This document shows positions 61,293-64,000 of a DNA stretch of 64,000 nt, piece after piece. The notes below the pieces were generated by a model. The model worked only from the letters and a program-made list of their open reading frames with translations. It searched no databases and was not told where the DNA came from. This stretch comes from Methylocella silvestris BL2 (GTDB taxonomy: Bacteria; Pseudomonadota; Alphaproteobacteria; Rhizobiales; Beijerinckiaceae). The translations under genes and the position numbers were made by a program. The stretch spans positions 1,302,001-1,366,000 of the forward strand of contig NC_011666.1 of the NCBI RefSeq assembly GCF_000021745.1. The letters are read 5' to 3'. Within the stretch, counting starts at the first letter, position 1, and each line of letters starts with the position of its first letter.

Positions 61293-63383
61293 ATGTACAC
61301 CGTGGTCCAAATGCCGAAACACCTGAATCCGGAGACTATTGCGCCTGAACAGGACGCGGGCCTGTTCGGCGTCGATCGGCCGGGAGTCGCGTGGGATTGG
61401 ATGATGCAGACCGGTCAGCCGCCCGAAGGCGACGACTGGGTGCGGCCGCAAGTTTCGGAAGCCTGGTACAGATGCATCGAAGAATACAGGCTCTCGCCGC
61501 GCACGAACCTTCTTCGTCCGCATGCGATCATGGATTTCGAGAACGGCGCCCGCGCGACCTCGGCGACCAATCTCGACGTCAGAACGGCACTGGCGACCAT
61601 GGCGTTCAATCTGCAGCCGGCGCTGCGGGACACAAGCGTCAGCCTGCTTCTGGCCGACAGCGCCGGCACGCTCATTCACGCCCTCGACGCGGGCTCCAAT
61701 CTCGGCCCGATGGGGCGTCGCCTGGTGCGGCTCGGCGAGAGCTGGAACGAGCTCATCATCGGCAACAATGGGTTGGGGACGGCCGCCGTGTTGCGCGAGC
61801 CTGTCGCTTTCGACGGCAAGGAGCATTTCTCGTCCATCCTGCATCCCTTCGCAACGGTTGGCCATCCGCTTTTCGCGCATGACGGAAGCCTCGTCGCCCT
61901 GCTTGGCCTCATTACCGATCAGCGTTCGTCGGCGCAGACGCTGCTCGGCTTCGTTCGGATCGCCGGCTATCTGGTCGAAACCAATTTGTTCGAGTGTCAG
62001 GCTCCCGGCGCCTTCATGCTGCGAATGCGCCTGAACAATATAAGCGCCGGTCTGACCGGCCAGGATTGTCTGCTCGACGGCCTCATCTCACTCGATGAAC
62101 AGGGCCGGATCGTCGGCGCGACGCGCACGGGGCTCAATCTGCTCCGCGCCGAGCGTCATTCGGATATTCTTTCCAAGAAAGTGGAGGCGGTGCTTGGGGT
62201 CACGCTTGGCGATCTGCGCGCCTGCGCGCGCCAGGGCGAACCGATTGAACTCGAGATCCCACACGGCTGGCGGCTCAAGGCGGAATTCATCGTCAGGCGG
62301 CGCCCCGAGAAGGACATTGTTCAATCCAGCCGCGTCTCTACGGTCAAGGGGGGAAGCCGCGCCGCCCCGGGCGCGGCGCCGGGCCGCGGCGCCAAGGAAG
62401 GAAATGGGGAGGAATGGCGCGACGCCGTTCTCGAAGCCGCGCAGCAAAAAGCCATCAATCTCCAGAAACAGAAGATACCGATCCTGATCACTGGCGAGTC
62501 AGGCGTCGGCAAGGATCATTTGGTGCGGATGATTCACGCGCAGGGCATCCGCAAGGGGCGGCCGCTCGTGCTGGTGAATTGCGCGGCGATCCCGCGCGAT
62601 CTGATTTCGAGCGAGCTGTTTGGCTACGTGCCCGGCAGTTTCACGGGCGCGCGCACCGGCGGCAAGGCGGGCAAGTTCGTCGAAGCGCATACAGGCGTTC
62701 TGTTCCTCGACGAAATCGGCGATATGGCGCTGGATCTCCAGACCGCGCTGCTCTGCGCGCTCGACAGTTCGGAAATCGTGCCGGTCGGCGGCTCGAAGCC
62801 GGTCCGGGTCGACGTTCAAGTCATCGCGGCGACCAACAGCGATCTGCCCGACTGCGTCAGAAAAGGCGCGTTTCGACGCGATCTCTACTATCGCCTGAAC
62901 GGCGCGCAATTCTGGTTGCCGCCGCTGCGGGAGCGTCCCGACAAGCTCGGTTTGATCGAGCATTTGTGGGAGCTCGAACTTAAGGCGCAGGGAGTCGACG
63001 AGCGCAAGACGTTGAGCGCGGAAGTTTGGGATATTTTCGAGCGACATCCATGGCCGGGCAATATTCGCGAATTGCTCAATGTGCTGCGCTCCTGTTTGGC
63101 CATGACCACAGGCCGCGAAACCCAGGTTTCCGATCTCCCGATCGACTTTCTTAAGGAGATGAGCGCTTCGGCCCAGGGCGACGAAGAGGGAGAGGCCGCG
63201 CTGTCGACGCTTGCCAAATGGCGGCCCTCGCTCGAGGCCAAGGCGCTCGCCGACTGGGAGGCTGACGCGATCCGGTCGGCGCTCGCCAAGACGGCGGGCA
63301 ATATTTCGGAATCGGCCCGACAGCTCGGGATCACGCGCGCGACCCTGTACCATAAGATGGCGCGGCTCGGTTTGCGTAAATGA
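61293..63383 (+). CDS. mmoR: MmoR, sigma54-dependent transcriptional activator of sMMO
   Basis: This 696-residue enhancer-binding protein has an N-terminal GAF-like sensory region (about 70-240: VSLLLADSAGTLIHALD, WNELIIGNNGLGTAAVL). A second sensory stretch and a variable linker follow. The AAA+ domain has Walker A GESGVGKD (about 400), the sigma54-contact loop GSFTGA (about 448, Ser instead of the usual Ala), Walker B VLFLDEIGDM and RRDLYYRLNG. The C-terminal Fis-type helix-turn-helix is SESARQLGITRATLYHKM. Its location just downstream of mmoC fits its known role in sMMO transcription in Methylosinus and Methylocella. The signal it senses is unknown. Confidence 0.95.
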   Translation: MYTVVQMPKHLNPETIAPEQDAGLFGVDRPGVAWDWMMQTGQPPEGDDWVRPQVSEAWYRCIEEYRLSPRTNLLRPHAIMDFENGARATSATNLDVRTALATMAFNLQPALRDTSVSLLLADSAGTLIHALDAGSNLGPMGRRLVRLGESWNELIIGNNGLGTAAVLREPVAFDGKEHFSSILHPFATVGHPLFAHDGSLVALLGLITDQRSSAQTLLGFVRIAGYLVETNLFECQAPGAFMLRMRLNNISAGLTGQDCLLDGLISLDEQGRIVGATRTGLNLLRAERHSDILSKKVEAVLGVTLGDLRACARQGEPIELEIPHGWRLKAEFIVRRRPEKDIVQSSRVSTVKGGSRAAPGAAPGRGAKEGNGEEWRDAVLEAAQQKAINLQKQKIPILITGESGVGKDHLVRMIHAQGIRKGRPLVLVNCAAIPRDLISSELFGYVPGSFTGARTGGKAGKFVEAHTGVLFLDEIGDMALDLQTALLCALDSSEIVPVGGSKPVRVDVQVIAATNSDLPDCVRKGAFRRDLYYRLNGAQFWLPPLRERPDKLGLIEHLWELELKAQGVDERKTLSAEVWDIFERHPWPGNIRELLNVLRSCLAMTTGRETQVSDLPIDFLKEMSASAQGDEEGEAALSTLAKWRPSLEAKALADWEADAIRSALAKTAGNISESARQLGITRATLYHKMARLGLRK

Positions 63384-63416
63384 GGGACAAGACGGCGCCA
63401 TAGCTGGGAGAGAAAA

Positions 63417-63767
63417 ATGGACGAAGACGTCGAACAATTTCTCGCCGCGATGGCAAAAAGCGCCGACGCCACAACCCATGAATTGGAGATCGAGGAAGCG
63501 GCGCTGCGCGCCCTGATCGGCGGCGCGCGCGCCGAGGAGCTGGAGCTGCTTTGGACGCAGCAGCTTGATCCCGCCGATGAAGAAGACATCAAGCGCTACA
63601 TGGATTGGAACGACAAAAAGTTGATCTGGATCTGGCGCCGCCTCGAGCGTTCGCGCGAGCGGCGGGTCGCCGCGGGACGCGCCTATATGATCAACAGCCA
63701 GGGCACCGCGGCGCCGGCGATTTCCGCTCCAGCGAAAGCCGGCGCGCGGCCTCGCAAACCTCTTTAA
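63417..63767 (+). CDS. Small protein of unknown function downstream of mmoR
   Basis: This 116-residue acidic-to-basic protein starts 33 bp after mmoR with GGGAGAG upstream. The N-terminal two thirds are predicted helical (VEQFLAAMAKSADATTHELE, RALIGGARAEELELLW), followed by ADEEDIKRYMDWNDKKLIWIW, a strongly Arg-rich helix and a Pro/Ala/Lys tail. I recognise no family. It occupies the place between mmoR and the expected mmoG (GroEL-like) gene, so a role in sMMO regulation or assembly is possible but only inferred from position. Confidence 0.7.
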   Translation: MDEDVEQFLAAMAKSADATTHELEIEEAALRALIGGARAEELELLWTQQLDPADEEDIKRYMDWNDKKLIWIWRRLERSRERRVAAGRAYMINSQGTAAPAISAPAKAGARPRKPL

Positions 63768-64000
63768 GCCGGCGTCGCTGCGCCGCGCTTTTTTGACGCC
63801 GCCCTGAGCCGGCGGGGCTTTTCGCCGGCCAACCAGGCTGCCGGATGGAGCATGACGCCGAATAGCATCACGGCTTTCGGACCGGCATCATGCTCTAAAC
63901 ACGAAGGTCGATCACGGTCATGGTCTTGGATTTAGGCGAAATCCAAACGCATCGTGGCCCAACAAGGCTTTGCGCGTCGCCGCGCGAAGAGGCTGTGACG
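63768..64000. other. Right-edge non-coding region
   Basis: No gene is seen up to the window end. Besides the two-hairpin repeat (63848-63946), there is a perfect 7-bp stem GCCGGCG/CGCCGGC around 63806-63830, which may belong to transcription termination after the small gene. A GroEL-like mmoG would be expected beyond the edge if the Methylocella order holds. Confidence 0.5.
63848..63946. repeat. Two-hairpin intergenic repeat element
   Basis: The first part is a 13-bp inverted repeat with one mismatch: GAGCATGACGCCG at 63848-63860 and CGGCATCATGCTC at 63883-63895. A second hairpin follows at 63926-63946: TTGGATTT, 5 nt, AAATCCAA. This combination resembles dispersed extragenic repeats common in Rhizobiales genomes. 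I see no second copy in this window. Confidence 0.55.

Noticed and set aside
63417-63767. mmoG (GroEL-like) gene
   Set aside because: The frame is only 116 aa and has none of the GroEL ATPase motifs. mmoG, if present, must lie beyond the right edge.

Overview
The window is a GC-rich chromosomal segment from an alphaproteobacterial methanotroph of the Rhizobiales/Beijerinckiaceae type. The diagnostic locus is a complete soluble methane monooxygenase operon (mmoX-Y-B-Z-D-C) followed by its sigma54 activator gene mmoR. MmoR downstream of mmoC matches the layout I know from Methylocella. The species assignment is inference. Housekeeping genes (aa3 oxidase operon, cpdR, thrC/thrB, yqgE, SURF1, IalB-family proteins) fit the same order. 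No tRNA, rRNA, CRISPR array, transposase or particulate methane monooxygenase gene was seen.

Layout. 1-0.64 kb: 5' end of gcvT (minus strand) behind a tandem glycine riboswitch. 0.75-2.8 kb: a secreted protein of unknown function and a family-2 glycosyltransferase. 3.3-6.5 kb: a compact minus-strand type II acyl-elongation operon (ACP, ketosynthase, two hot-dog proteins, SDR). 6.9-18.3 kb: L,D-transpeptidase, acetyl-CoA synthetase, two IalB-like proteins, a DUF1223 protein, a LemA plus three TPM-domain gene set, a lytic transglycosylase, CpdR and an N-formylglutamate amidohydrolase. 18.7-24.3 kb: cytochrome c oxidase genes coxB-coxA-ctaB-(small membrane protein)-ctaG-coxC. 24.3-40.3 kb: a minus-strand block with a cupin, a RuBisCO-like protein, an alpha/beta hydrolase and a three-gene NRPS/PKS assembly line. 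41.1-54.9 kb: the genes that normally follow coxC (DUF983, SURF1), then thrC, an M16 peptidase, a GNAT, a GGDEF/EAL protein, yqgE, a DsbD-N-like protein, a peroxiredoxin, rnhA, thrB, a DUF502 protein and a trypsin-like protein that lacks its catalytic His. 55-64 kb: the sMMO regulatory region, the operon, mmoR, a small unknown gene and a two-hairpin repeat.

The most unusual region is 24.3-40.3 kb. It interrupts an otherwise canonical cox gene order. It encodes A-PCP / KS-AT-ACP-aminotransferase-C-A-PCP / C-(adenylation remnant)-PCP-TE, with a cysteine at the thioesterase nucleophile position. My reading of the specificity pockets gives Val-like for the loading A domain and Gly-like for the second. 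Together with malonate and the embedded aminotransferase, this predicts a valine-derived 3,4-diamino acid coupled to glycine. A RuBisCO-like protein and a cupin lie downstream on the same strand and could be tailoring enzymes. That link rests only on position and strand.

The sMMO locus looks fully functional: all six diiron ligands of MmoX are present at their usual residue numbers. A -24/-12 promoter candidate, a possible activator palindrome, an AT-rich cluster of inverted repeats and two strong intercistronic hairpins suggest how the operon may be regulated.
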